64,000 bases of DNA from positions 6,324,001-6,388,000 of the forward strand of contig NZ_JAFQ01000004.1 of the NCBI RefSeq assembly GCF_000526215.1, given 5' to 3'. The translations under genes were made by a program, and so were the position numbers. Origin of the DNA: Nocardia sp. BMG51109 (GTDB lineage Bacteria > Actinomycetota > Actinomycetes > Mycobacteriales > Mycobacteriaceae). Below the pieces are notes generated by a model. The model worked only from the letters and a program-made list of their open reading frames with translations, did no database searches and was not told the DNA's origin. Positions 1-8,186 of the stretch are shown here, piece after piece (the stretch's first letter is position 1; each line of letters starts with the position of its first letter).

Positions 1-1
1 C

Positions 2-1165
2 GCGCTGGCCTACGCCACGTCGCCGTTCCTGCTGGTGCAGGGGACCCAGCTGGCCACCAACACGATCGATACCGCGCTGTGGGTGCTGATCACCTGGCTG
101 CTCGTGCGGTGGGTCCGGACTCGCCGCGATGTGCTGTTGGTGGGGGCGGGCCTGGTCACCGCACTGGATATGCAGGTCAAGTGGCTGATCCCGTTCTTCT
201 GGATAGCGATCGCCGTCGGCGCGCTGCTCTGCGGGCCCCGGGATCTGCTGCGCCGCCCGGCGCTGTGGGCGGGCGCGGTGCTGACCGTCGTGGCGATGCT
301 GCCCGGTCTGGTCTGGCAGGCCGGGCGCGGGTGGCCGCAACTGGAATTGGGCGCCGTGGTCGCCGCCGAGCAGGAGACGGTCGGCGGGCGGTTCACCTTC
401 GTGCCGCTGGCCGTCGCCGCCGCGGGGCTGCTCGGCGGGGCGCTGCTGGTGGCCGGGACGTGGGTGCTGTTGCGCTGGGATCGGTTGCGGCCGTACCGCT
501 TTCTGGGACTCACCTTGCCGCTGCTGGTGATCGTGTTCGTGATCACCGACGGGCGTCCCTACTACGTGGCCGGGTGTTATGCGGCGGTCTTCGCGGCCGG
601 GGCGGTGTGGTGCACGCGGGCGCCGGTGGCGCGGTGGCGCAAGGTCGTGGTGGTTCCGCTGGTCGCGGTGTCGGCGGCGGTCGCGCTGCTGACGATGCCG
701 TGGCGGCCCGAGAGCGAGATGACGCCGGTCGACGACCCGGAGGCGGCAGGCATGGAACTCGGTACGCTGGGCAAGTTCGGCTGGCCGGAACTGGCCGAGT
801 CGACGGCCGCCGCATACGGCGCGCTGCCCGAGCCGGAACGTGATCGCGCGGTCGTGATCGCCGACTCCTATTGGCAGGCAAGCGCTCTGGACGTCGAACG
901 AGACCGGCTGGGGTTGCCCGCCGTGTACAGCCCCAACCGCGGTTTCGGGTATTTCGGCACGCCGCCCGATACGGCGACGACGGTGATCTGGGTCGGTGGC
1001 GACGGTACCGAGCCGCGCGAGCGATGCGGTGCCGTCTCGGCGCTCGGCCGGGCCGACGCCCGCCTCGGATTTCCGGGGCTGACCCGCGACGTCACCCTGT
1101 GGCGCTGCGCCGAGCCGCGCGAGCCCTGGTCGCGAGCCTGGCCGGGGATGCTGCGCTTGGATTGA
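2..1165 (+). CDS. Glycosyltransferase family 39-like membrane protein, 5'-truncated by the window edge
   Basis: The reading frame is open from the first bases of the window and ends at a TGA, so only the C-terminal part (about 388 codons) is present. The visible protein has at least seven hydrophobic segments in its first 230 residues, separated by short Arg-rich loops, followed by a soluble C-terminal domain ending in LRLD. The opening residues (TSPFLLVQGTQLATNTID) resemble the region following the catalytic loop in GT39/ArnT/PMT-type enzymes, which transfer sugars from polyprenyl-phosphate donors at the membrane. The catalytic N-terminal acidic motif lies outside the window, so the family call rests on the topology and the local motif only. 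The 3' end runs into a relic of a different gene on the other strand. Confidence 0.6.
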   Translation, partial: ALAYATSPFLLVQGTQLATNTIDTALWVLITWLLVRWVRTRRDVLLVGAGLVTALDMQVKWLIPFFWIAIAVGALLCGPRDLLRRPALWAGAVLTVVAMLPGLVWQAGRGWPQLELGAVVAAEQETVGGRFTFVPLAVAAAGLLGGALLVAGTWVLLRWDRLRPYRFLGLTLPLLVIVFVITDGRPYYVAGCYAAVFAAGAVWCTRAPVARWRKVVVVPLVAVSAAVALLTMPWRPESEMTPVDDPEAAGMELGTLGKFGWPELAESTAAAYGALPEPERDRAVVIADSYWQASALDVERDRLGLPAVYSPNRGFGYFGTPPDTATTVIWVGGDGTEPRERCGAVSALGRADARLGFPGLTRDVTLWRCAEPREPWSRAWPGMLRLD

Positions 1166-1183
1166 TCGCGGAGCCTGCGCACT

Positions 1184-1324
1184 GCCGAGCGGGAACACCC
1201 AGCCGTAGCCGGGCACCAGGGTGTCGTCGGCGTCGCGCAGCTCCAGATGTGAGGTGATCCACTCGTCGTCGCTGCGGGCGGATCGGATGTAGGCGGGGGC
1301 GGCGACGCCGTAGCCGGGATGCCC
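1184..1324 (-). pseudogene. Relic of a geranylgeranyl-reductase family FAD oxidoreductase gene
   Basis: On the minus strand 47 codons read without a stop as a conserved internal piece of the geranylgeranyl reductase / MenJ-like flavoprotein family: GHPGYGVAAPAYIRS, then DDEWITSHLELRD, then PGYGWVFPLG. In intact proteins of this family the same order (YGVAxRxYI, DDEWIxSHLELR, LLPGYGWxFPLGxG) occurs in the middle of a protein of about 400 residues. No FAD-binding N-terminus lies upstream and no C-terminus downstream. The frame runs into sequence antisense to the glycosyltransferase end. This is best explained as debris of a deleted gene. The identification is by eye. Confidence 0.7.
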
Positions 1325-1469
1325 GGAGTTCGGCGGCTTCGAGTTTCGGTGGCTTCGGGAAAGCGGCGCCGACCGGGTGCTGCCGCGTCGTGGTCGACGC
1401 GGCGGCACGGACGATCCGGGGCGTGGGTCCGCGGGAGTTCGGGCTGTCGGTGCCGGAACCGGTTGCGGC

Positions 1470-2198
1470 TCAGCTGTGTTGGGCCGTCACCGATTCGAAG
1501 ACGATATCGGTGGCCGGGGCGCCGTCGGCGGAACCGTCCTTGGTGCCGCCGGCGGCGATGTTCTGCAGCACGTCCATTCCGGCGGTCACCCGGCCGAACG
1601 GCGTGTAGTGCGGGGGCAGCGGACTGTCGGAGTACACCAGGAAGAACTGGCTGCCGTTGGTGTCGGGCCCGGCATTCGCCATCGCGACGGTGCCCGCGGG
1701 ATATGTTGCGCCGGTGAGGTTTTCGTCGGGGAAGCGATAGCCGGGGCCGCCGCTGCCGGTGGCGGTCGGGTCGCCGCACTGCAGGACGAACAGGCCCTCG
1801 GTGGTGAGGCGGTGGCAGCGGGTGTGGTCGAAGTACTGCTCACCGGCCAGGAACGCGAACGAGTTGACCGTGCGCGGGGCGTGCGCGGCATCGAGATCGA
1901 CGGTGATGGCGCCGCAGTTGGTCTGCAGCGTCGCCGCGTAGGGGTACCCCGGATCGATGGACATTCCGGGCTCGGCCGGCCACTGCTTCCCGTTGGGCTG
2001 CGGGCCCGAGGGAGCCATGCAGCCCGGTGCCGCCGTATGCGGCCGGGCGGGCGCCGCGACGGACGGCCCGGTGCCGAGGAGCGCGATCGCCACTCCCGCG
2101 GCGGCGAACCCGAGCCCGCGCAGGACCTTGCGCTGCTTGCTGATCCGGTGCTTCGATCGGTCTGCTTCGGGCCGTGGGAGTTGCGGAAAGCTGTTCAC
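1470..2198 (-). CDS. Secreted cyclophilin-type peptidyl-prolyl cis-trans isomerase
   Basis: 242 residues from a GTG start preceded by AAGGAGAA. The N-terminus has a long basic stretch (SKHRISKQRK), a hydrophobic core of about 20 residues and a likely signal peptidase site near SVAAPA, so export is expected. The cyclophilin fold follows: TVDLDAAHAPRTVNSFAFL, the catalytic region CHRLTTEGLFVLQCGDP (Arg, Phe and Gln of the active site), NGSQFFLV (Gln and Phe of the substrate groove) and PFGRVTAGMDVLQNI. Such enzymes catalyse proline isomerisation during folding of exported proteins. It sits alone, with divergent or unrelated neighbours. Confidence 0.88.
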   Translation of the reverse strand: MNSFPQLPRPEADRSKHRISKQRKVLRGLGFAAAGVAIALLGTGPSVAAPARPHTAAPGCMAPSGPQPNGKQWPAEPGMSIDPGYPYAATLQTNCGAITVDLDAAHAPRTVNSFAFLAGEQYFDHTRCHRLTTEGLFVLQCGDPTATGSGGPGYRFPDENLTGATYPAGTVAMANAGPDTNGSQFFLVYSDSPLPPHYTPFGRVTAGMDVLQNIAAGGTKDGSADGAPATDIVFESVTAQHS

Positions 2199-2442
2199 CG
2201 GGGCGGTTCTCCTTGGTGTCGAGGACAGAGGCGATATCGCCCGGCATCATTCCACGACCCGGCGCCGGCCGGGCGGTAAGCGGCGAATCGGTATGCCCCC
2301 GGGCGCCGATGCGCGAGGGCCGATTCGGTGCGGCCGGTTCGACTCCCGGGCATCGCGCCGACGAGCGGCGGTGCGCCGGATGCCCGGCCGGGATGCCTGC
2401 GGCGGGTGGCCTGACCGGCCCGGCGGGTCGGCGCTCGGCCGG

Positions 2443-2478
2443 GCATGTCCTCGATCAGCCGAGCATGTCCTCGATCAG
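2443..2478. repeat. 20-bp tandem duplication over the Nudix stop codon
   Basis: GCATGTCCTCGATCAGCCGA at 2443 is followed immediately by a second copy of its first 16 bases at 2463. The repeat spans the last codons and stop codon of the Nudix gene, so the terminal LIEDM codons are repeated just beyond the stop. It looks like replication slippage. Confidence 0.75.
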
Positions 2479-2973
2479 TACGCGGGTGTCCGGGACGAAC
2501 GGCCAGGCCGGATCGTCCAGGTGGGCCCGGAGTTCGGCGTCGGTCCACCACCAGCCGTCGGCGATCTCCTCGGGCTGATGGCGGATCGGCCCGTCGTAGC
2601 GCAGTTCGTAGGCGAACAGGTGGCAGCGCATCGGCGCGCCGAGCCATTCGCCGTCCCAGGACGCTTTGGCCAGCGGCAGGGGCGGCTCGTCGCCGGGCTC
2701 GAGGACGATGCCGAGTTCCTCGGCCAGTTCGCGGATCGCCGCGCCCGCCGGATCCTCGCCCGGTCCCAGGACGCCGCCGGCCAGACAGTCGTGCATGCCG
2801 GCGAACACCGCCTTGGTCTCGGTGCGGCGGTGCACGTAGAGCCGTTCGCCGTCGAGCGAGCGCACCAGCACCCCGGCGCTGGCGTGCCACCGGCCCTCGG
2901 CATAGACGACGGACCGCTCGGCACTGCCGATCTCGCGGCCCGCGCGGTCGTAGACGGCGATCGTTTCACCCAC
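2455..2973 (-). CDS. Nudix hydrolase
   Basis: 172 residues from the GTG at 2973, which overlaps the end of the upstream GntR gene by 8 bp. The complete Nudix signature GX5EX7REUXEEXGU is present as GVLGPGE, seven residues, then RELAEELGI, in the middle of the protein. The N-terminal part (VYDRAGREIGSAERSVVYAEGRWHAS) resembles IPP-isomerase/YfcD-like Nudix proteins that hydrolyse nucleoside or prenyl diphosphates. The exact substrate cannot be read from the sequence. A longer upstream frame exists but would lie inside the GntR gene. Translational coupling to the regulator suggests co-expression. Confidence 0.85.
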   Translation of the reverse strand: MGETIAVYDRAGREIGSAERSVVYAEGRWHASAGVLVRSLDGERLYVHRRTETKAVFAGMHDCLAGGVLGPGEDPAGAAIRELAEELGIVLEPGDEPPLPLAKASWDGEWLGAPMRCHLFAYELRYDGPIRHQPEEIADGWWWTDAELRAHLDDPAWPFVPDTRVLIEDMLG

Positions 2974-3709
2974 GGGTGCCTCGGTCCTCCTGATCGATAT
3001 CGGCGTAGGCCGCGAGAATCCGGGCCTGCGCGTCGTCCAGATAATCGGCGAGCAGCTGTGCGGCGGTGGCGGCGTCGCCACCGGCGAGGGTGTCGAAAAC
3101 CTCGTGGTTGCGGCGCAGATACGGCCCGTGGAAGTCGCTCGGGTCGGCCACCACGTGGAAGATCAGCCGCAGCTCGTTCCAGACGCCGGCCATCAGCGCG
3201 TCGAGCAGGCGGCTGCCGTTGAGCGCGGTGACGGCGCGGTGGAACGCGACATCGGCGGTGCCGACGCCGGTCCAATCACCCTGTGCCGCACGGCGGTCCG
3301 CGTGCGCTAGGGCCTCGCGCACGGGTCCGAGGTCGGCGGGGGCGCTCGGCGGGTCGCGCAGGGCGGCGCATTCGACGATGCGGCGGCACCGGTAGACCTC
3401 GGCGACCTCCTCCGCGCTCGGGACCCGCACGAACACACCGCGATTGAGCCGGTGTACCGCGAGGCGCTCCTCGATCAGTGTGCGGAACGCCTCGCGCAGG
3501 GTGTTGCGCGAGACGGTCAGCGCGGCACAGATGTCGGGCTCCGACAGCCGGGCGCCGGGGCGGAACGTGCCGTCCAGGATGCCGGCGCGCACGATATCGG
3601 CCACCTGCGCGCTGCGGCCGGCGCGCTCGAGCCGGCCGCGATGCGCGACGAGCGACGCATAGGACCCGGGGGTGGCGCCGAAGGGCGCTCCGGCAGACGC
3701 GGACGTCAT
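2966..3709 (-). CDS. GntR-family (FadR/FCD-type) transcriptional regulator
   Basis: 247 residues; ATG start behind a strong AGGGAGG. Residues about 35-100 form the winged helix (ARLSEPDICAALTVSRNTLREAFRTLIEERL), followed by the linker HRLNRGVFVRVPS. Residues about 110-240 are an alpha-helical FCD ligand domain with the metal-binding pattern of the family (ADVAFHRAV and NHEVFDTL provide candidate His ligands). It is divergent from pxpABC, and a perfect match to the FadR-type operator TNGTNNNACNA lies in the shared intergenic region. That makes it the probable regulator of the 5-oxoproline operon and of itself. It is co-transcribed with the Nudix gene. Confidence 0.88.
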   Translation of the reverse strand: MTSASAGAPFGATPGSYASLVAHRGRLERAGRSAQVADIVRAGILDGTFRPGARLSEPDICAALTVSRNTLREAFRTLIEERLAVHRLNRGVFVRVPSAEEVAEVYRCRRIVECAALRDPPSAPADLGPVREALAHADRRAAQGDWTGVGTADVAFHRAVTALNGSRLLDALMAGVWNELRLIFHVVADPSDFHGPYLRRNHEVFDTLAGGDAATAAQLLADYLDDAQARILAAYADIDQEDRGTRG

Positions 3710-3803
3710 CGAAGCCTCCCTGTTCCTCCGGGCCGGATGTGCCGGACCGAGATTACCTGCCCGTCCGGAAGGGCACGGAACGATCCACTCGCAATATTGC
3801 AGG

Positions 3804-3816
3804 ATCGTTCAACGAT
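3804..3816. promoter_or_regulatory. Palindromic operator for the divergent GntR regulator
   Basis: A 13-bp perfect dyad, ATCGTT-C-AACGAT, contains TCGTTCAACGA, which fits the FadR-subfamily consensus TNGTNNNACNA at every fixed position. It lies 95 bp upstream of the GntR start and about 265 bp upstream of pxpA. The rest of the 370-bp region 3710-4079 holds no recognisable gene. Confidence 0.65.
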
Positions 3817-4079
3817 TTTTACGATGGAGCTCGTGCCGCACTTCCGGCGTCCGTGCCCCGGCCGCTTGCTCCGCGTCCATACTTGGCGTGTGCCCCGGCG
3901 AACGTCGTCGTCCCCGGCGGGGTCGCTGTCCCACCGCGGCGTGGTCCGGCTTCCGGCCCCGACGGCACGTGGCCGGGCGGACACGTCCGGCCCGCCATCG
4001 CGGCGCGATCGGTGCCGCGGTGACCGATGCGGCCGTGAACGGTTGTGCGGTTCGAGATTTCGAGAGGCTGGTGACTGTC

Positions 4080-4826
4080 ATGATCGATCTGAACAGTGAT
4101 CTCGGCGAGGCCTTCGGCGCCTGGTCGATGGGTGACGACGCGGCCCTGCTCGAGATCGTCACCAGCGCCAATATCGCCTGCGGATTCCATGCGGGCGATC
4201 CCGTGGTGATGCGCCGGACCTGCGAGCTGGCGGTCGCGCGCGGGGTGCGGATCGGCGCCCACATCTCCTACCGGGATCTGGCCGGATTCGGCCGCCGTGC
4301 GATGTCGGTGCCGCCGCGGGAACTGCTGGACGAATGCCTGTACCAGATCGGGGCGCTGGACGCGTTCGCGCGCGCGGCGGGGGAGCGGGTCCGATACGTG
4401 AAGCCGCACGGGGCGCTGTATCACGCGGCGGCCGCCGATCCGGCGGTGGCCGAGGCGGTGGCGGCCGCGACGGCCCGCTACGGCGGGCTCGACCTGCTGG
4501 GACTGCCCGGAACGGAGCTGTCGCACGCCGCGGCCGCCGCCGGAATCGCCTTCCACGCGGAGGGATTCGCCGACCGCGCCTACGCGCCGGCGGGCACCCT
4601 GGTCTCGCGCGAGGCGCCCGGCAGCGTGCTGGACGAGGAATCGGCACTGGCGCAGGCGGTCTCGATCGCCGTCGACGGTGCGACCCGGGACGTGGACGGC
4701 GCGCCGGTGGCGGTGCCGGCGCGCAGCCTGTGCGTGCACGGCGATTCGCCCGGCGCGGTGGCGATGGCCCGGGCGATCCGGGACACCTTGGCGGACAAGG
4801 GTATCGAGGTGACGGCGTTCTCGTGA
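4080..4826 (+). CDS. pxpA: 5-oxoprolinase subunit A (LamB/YcsF family)
   Basis: 248 residues beginning MIDLNSDLGEAFG, the standard N-terminus of the family; an in-frame GTG nine bases upstream is an alternative start. Family landmarks follow in order: ANIACGFHAGDP, VRIGAHISYRDLAGFGRR, VRYVKPHGALY, GFADRAYAPAGTLVSR and LCVHGDSPGAV near the C-terminus. PxpA works with PxpB and PxpC as an ATP-dependent 5-oxoprolinase that opens pyroglutamate to glutamate. The gene ends in GTGA, overlapping the first of three 77-bp coupling repeats that separate it from pxpB. The divergent GntR gene is the likely regulator. Confidence 0.93.
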   Translation: MIDLNSDLGEAFGAWSMGDDAALLEIVTSANIACGFHAGDPVVMRRTCELAVARGVRIGAHISYRDLAGFGRRAMSVPPRELLDECLYQIGALDAFARAAGERVRYVKPHGALYHAAAADPAVAEAVAAATARYGGLDLLGLPGTELSHAAAAAGIAFHAEGFADRAYAPAGTLVSREAPGSVLDEESALAQAVSIAVDGATRDVDGAPVAVPARSLCVHGDSPGAVAMARAIRDTLADKGIEVTAFS

Positions 4827-5057
4827 GCGAGCTTGCGAGTGAACCGGCAACACAGCGCGCCTCGCGCACGGCGGCGGCGAGCGTCGGCGAGGTGATGCTG
4901 TGAGTGAGCTTGCGAGTGAACCGGCAACACAGCGCGCCTCGCGCACGGCGGCGGCGGGCGTCGGCGAGGTGATGCTGTGAGTGAGCTTGCGAGTGAACCG
5001 GCGACACAGCGCGCTTCGCGCACGGCGGCGGCGAGCGTCAGCGAGGCGATGCCGTGA
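4823..5057 (+). repeat. Three tandem 77-bp MIRU-like units, each a 26-codon micro-ORF coupled by GTGA overlaps
   Basis: Copies start at 4823, 4900 and 4977, so the period is exactly 77 bp. Each unit reads from GTG as a 26-residue peptide (VSELASEPATQRAS, then RTAAASVGEVML in unit 1) and ends in TGA that overlaps the next GTG. The chain begins in the pxpA stop codon and ends in the pxpB start codon. Units 2 and 3 differ from unit 1 by a few bases and keep the frame. Size, tandem direct orientation, position between operon genes and overlapping start/stop codons are the defining traits of mycobacterial interspersed repetitive units. Confidence 0.8.
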
Positions 5058-5692
5058 GCGACCTGGATATCCGGCCCGCCGGGGACCGGGCGCTGCTGCT
5101 GGTCCCGGCCGAGGCCGGGACGGTGGCGGCGGTCGTGGCCGAACTGCGTCGCCGACCGGTCGCCGGGGTGCGCGACACCCTGCCCGCCGCGCGCACCGTG
5201 CTGGTGACGCTGGAACCGGGAGCCCGCCCGGAGCTGGTCGAGGCGCGACTGCGGGAAGCGGTGGAAGCGGCGGCGGCTCGGCGCGGCGAGCTCGCCGACG
5301 AGGCCGATCCGTGGGAGATCCCGGTGCGGTACGACGGCGCGGATCTGACGGAAACCGCCTCGCTGCTGGATATGTCGGAGGACGAGCTGATCGCGCGGCA
5401 CACCGGGGCGGTCTGGAGATGCGCATTCGTCGGTTTCGCGCCGGGTTTCGGTTATCTGGAATCGCCGCGGGCCGGGCTTTCGGTCGCGCGCCGGGACCGG
5501 TCGCGCACGGCGGTGCCCGCCGGATCGGTCGCCCTGGCCGGCGGCTACAGCGCGGTGTATCCGCGCAGCACACCGGGCGGCTGGCGGATCATCGGCACCA
5601 CCCGGATGCGGATGTGGGATCCCGATCGCCGCGAGCCCGCGGTGGTGCGGCCCGGCACGCGGGTGCGGTTCGTCCGGGCGGAAGACGGATGA
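5054..5692 (+). CDS. pxpB: 5-oxoprolinase subunit B (KipI family)
   Basis: 212 residues from a GTG overlapping the last micro-ORF of the 77-bp repeats. The conserved features are IRPAGDRALLL at the N-terminus, the central WEIPVRYDGADL, and the cyclophilin-like C-terminal half CAFVGFAPGFGYLE, TAVPAGSVALAGGYSAVYP, then TPGGWRIIGTT. KipI/PxpB pairs with KipA/PxpC, and the two form the ATP-dependent part of 5-oxoprolinase. The stop overlaps the pxpC start (ATGA), indicating tight translational coupling. Confidence 0.93.
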   Translation: MSDLDIRPAGDRALLLVPAEAGTVAAVVAELRRRPVAGVRDTLPAARTVLVTLEPGARPELVEARLREAVEAAAARRGELADEADPWEIPVRYDGADLTETASLLDMSEDELIARHTGAVWRCAFVGFAPGFGYLESPRAGLSVARRDRSRTAVPAGSVALAGGYSAVYPRSTPGGWRIIGTTRMRMWDPDRREPAVVRPGTRVRFVRAEDG

Positions 5693-6579
5693 AAGGCGGT
5701 GCGGCAGTGCGTGCATCGATGCTGCGCGTCGTGGCGCCCGGCCTGCTGAGCACGATCCAGGATCTCGGCCGCCCCGGCTGGTTCCACGCCGGGGTCGGGG
5801 TGTCCGGGGCGGCGGACCGGCGGTCGTTCACCTTGGCGAACCGGCTGGTCGGCAACCCGGAATCGGCCGCGGCGATCGAATGCGCGCTGGGCGGGCTGCG
5901 CCTGGAGTTTCCGGCCGGGGCGATCGCCGCGGTCACCGGCGCGTCGGCGCCGATCAGCGTCGACGGCCGCCCGGAAGCGCCGGCGTCGGTGCTCTACCTC
6001 ACCGGCCCGAGCTACCTGGAACTCGGTATCGCCGCGTCCGGATTGCGCTGTTACGTCGCCGTGCGCGGCGGTATCGACGTGCCTGCGGTGCTCGGATCGC
6101 GCAGCCGCGACACGCTGGCGGGGCTGGGACCCGAGCCGCTGGCCGCCGGGGACGCGCTGGGGATCGGACGGCCGCCGCGCGAGTGGCCGTCGGTCGAGGT
6201 CGCGCCGGTTGCCGCCCCGACGGCCGATCTCGTGACGGTCCGGGTCCGGCTCGGCCCCCGGGACGACTGGTTCCGCCGCCCGGCGGATCTGTTCATCGGA
6301 TCGTGGCAGGCCGGCACCGATTCCGACCGCGTCGGCCTGCGGCTGGACCGGATCGACGGCCCGCCGCTGACGCGCAGAACCCACGGTGAACTGCCGACGG
6401 AGGGCATGCCGCTGGGCGCGATTCAGGTCCCGCCCTCCGGCCAGCCCGTGGTCTTCCTCGCCGACCACCCGATCACCGGCGGTTATCCGGTGGTGGGCAC
6501 CGTGATCGACGCCGACGTGGACCGCCTGGCCCAGGTCCGTCCGGGCCAGCGGTTGAGATTCCGCGCCTGGATGCCGTAG
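5689..6579 (+). CDS. pxpC: 5-oxoprolinase subunit C (KipA/AHS2 family)
   Basis: 296 residues; the ATG overlaps the pxpB stop in ATGA. Typical biotin-dependent carboxyltransferase-like (AHS2) motifs are present: APGLLSTIQDLGRPGW, GVSGAADRRSFTLANRLVGN, YVAVRGGIDVP with LGSRSRDT, and near the C-terminus EGMPLGAIQVPPSGQPVVF with GGYPVVGTV. It is the last gene of the operon. The next gene is convergent, 104 bp downstream. Confidence 0.93.
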   Translation: MKGGAAVRASMLRVVAPGLLSTIQDLGRPGWFHAGVGVSGAADRRSFTLANRLVGNPESAAAIECALGGLRLEFPAGAIAAVTGASAPISVDGRPEAPASVLYLTGPSYLELGIAASGLRCYVAVRGGIDVPAVLGSRSRDTLAGLGPEPLAAGDALGIGRPPREWPSVEVAPVAAPTADLVTVRVRLGPRDDWFRRPADLFIGSWQAGTDSDRVGLRLDRIDGPPLTRRTHGELPTEGMPLGAIQVPPSGQPVVFLADHPITGGYPVVGTVIDADVDRLAQVRPGQRLRFRAWMP

Positions 6580-6683
6580 GGCGTGGCCCCGGCGCCGACG
6601 GAGGCCGACCGGAGCGGGCGGCCTCGGGCCCGCGGGGGAGCCGCGCGAGCCGAGGACGAGTTGCCACATCCGGCGAACGGAAC

Positions 6684-8042
6684 CTACCGGCCGCGGGTGA
6701 CGGCGGGAGTGTCGTCGAAGGCGCCGGAGAATCGGCCGACCTCGTCGATGCGGACGGTGGCGGTCGCCTCGTGCGCGGCCAGGCCCTCGAACGCCGAGAT
6801 CCGCTCGACCGCGGGGGCGAGGGCGGCCGTGGCCTCCCGGCGCGCTCGCTGGTAGGTGAGTGGCTTGAGGAACCGCGAGACCGAGAGGCCGGCGTTGTAC
6901 CTCGCCGTCTTCCCCGTCGGCAGAACGTGGTTGGTGCCCGCGATGCCCTTGTCGGAGTAGGCGACCGTGCTCCACGGTCCCAGGAACAGCGAACCGTAGT
7001 TGCGCAGCTCCTTCAGATAGAAGTCGTCGTCGCCGGTGTGGACCTCCAGATGTTCGGGGCCGAGGACATCGGCGATCTCCGCGGCCTGGCCGCTGTCTGC
7101 GGCGAGGATCACCGAGCCGAAGTCGCGCCACGCCGCACCGGCGATCTCCCGCGTGGCGAGGGTCTCCAGCTGCCGGTCGATCGCCTCGATCACCCGCCGC
7201 CCCACCGTTTCCGAGGTGGTGATCAGCGCGGCCGGTGAGTTCGGGCCGTGCTCGGCCTGCCCGAGCAGGTCGGCGGCCACCCATTCCGGGTCCGCGGTGT
7301 CGTCGGCGAGCACCGCGACCTCGGACGGCCCGGCGAGCAGGTCGATGCCCACCCGGCCGAACAGCTGCCGTTTCGCCTCGGTGACGAAGGCGTTGCCGGC
7401 GCCGACGAGCATGTCGACCGGCGCCTCACCGAGCAGGCCGAACGCCATCGCGCCCAGGGCCTGGACCCCGCCGATGGCGAAGACGCGGTCGGCCTGCGAC
7501 AGGTGCGCGCCGTAGAGGACCGCCGGATGGGCGCCGTACTCCCCGGACGGCGGTGTGCAGGCGACCACGGTCGGAACCCCGGCGGCCTTCGCCACGCCGA
7601 CGGTCATGAAGGCGCTCGCCAGCAGCGGGAACCGGCCGGCCGGCAGATACGCGCCCACCCGGGTGACCGGTATGTACCGCTGGCCCCCGACGACGCCGGG
7701 TGCGAGTTCGATCTCGAAATCGGTGAGATGCTCGCGCTGGGCGACGGCGAACCGGTGCGTGCGCTCGTAGCCGAGCTCGAGCGCAGTGCGCACGTCGGCG
7801 GGCAGGGAGTCCCCGCTCTTGCGCAGCTCCGCGGCGCCGATCTCCAGTTCGCCGGTCCAACCGTCGAGTTCTCGCGCGTACGAGCGCACCGCGTCCAGGC
7901 CGTCGCGCTCGATGGACGACAGCATCTCCGACACCCGCTCGACGACCATCGGGTCGCGCTGGGCCGGCGGCCCGTCGACCGCCGGCTTCTTGAGCCAGGT
8001 GAAGGGACCTAGGGCCTGGGCTTCCGCCGTAGTGATCTGCAT
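6684..8042 (-). CDS. Histidinol dehydrogenase family protein (HisD paralogue, possibly HpsN-like)
   Basis: 452 residues from an ATG with a TACCGT box 8 bp upstream; a longer start at 8072 is possible but less likely. HisD landmarks are intact: AGPSEVAVLAD, the zinc ligands in LLGQAEHGPNSPAAL (Gln, His), the catalytic GPEHLEVH (Glu-His), YSDKGIAGTNHVLPTGKTAR (Asp ligand) and EGLAAHEATATVR (His ligand). The N-terminal TWLKKPAV segment resembles HisD paralogues that oxidise other alcohols, such as sulfopropanediol dehydrogenase. Its neighbours are a LysR regulator, an organic-acid transporter and an amidase rather than his genes, so a catabolic NAD-dependent alcohol dehydrogenase is more likely than histidine synthesis. 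Confidence 0.82.
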   Translation of the reverse strand: MQITTAEAQALGPFTWLKKPAVDGPPAQRDPMVVERVSEMLSSIERDGLDAVRSYARELDGWTGELEIGAAELRKSGDSLPADVRTALELGYERTHRFAVAQREHLTDFEIELAPGVVGGQRYIPVTRVGAYLPAGRFPLLASAFMTVGVAKAAGVPTVVACTPPSGEYGAHPAVLYGAHLSQADRVFAIGGVQALGAMAFGLLGEAPVDMLVGAGNAFVTEAKRQLFGRVGIDLLAGPSEVAVLADDTADPEWVAADLLGQAEHGPNSPAALITTSETVGRRVIEAIDRQLETLATREIAGAAWRDFGSVILAADSGQAAEIADVLGPEHLEVHTGDDDFYLKELRNYGSLFLGPWSTVAYSDKGIAGTNHVLPTGKTARYNAGLSVSRFLKPLTYQRARREATAALAPAVERISAFEGLAAHEATATVRIDEVGRFSGAFDDTPAVTRGR

Positions 8043-8186
8043 GCTGTCGCACGGTAGGCCGATTCGGAGCACAGGGCTAGGTGGCCAACTCCTGCGCTTT
8101 GCACAGGGTTATCCGATGTTTGATCGGATCGGGCAGTTCAGGGGAGGGATCGGCGACCGTCGAATGCGCGGGCCGCGCAACCGCCG

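Noticed and set aside
868..1779. Long minus-strand frame of about 300 codons across the glycosyltransferase end and cyclophilin
   Set aside because: Arg/Pro-rich shadow sequence. The only protein-like part in this area is the geranylgeranyl-reductase relic, which is in a different frame.
6684..8042. Histidine biosynthesis hisD
   Set aside because: No other his gene is adjacent, and the neighbours are a LysR regulator, transporter and amidase. The N-terminus resembles catabolic paralogues.
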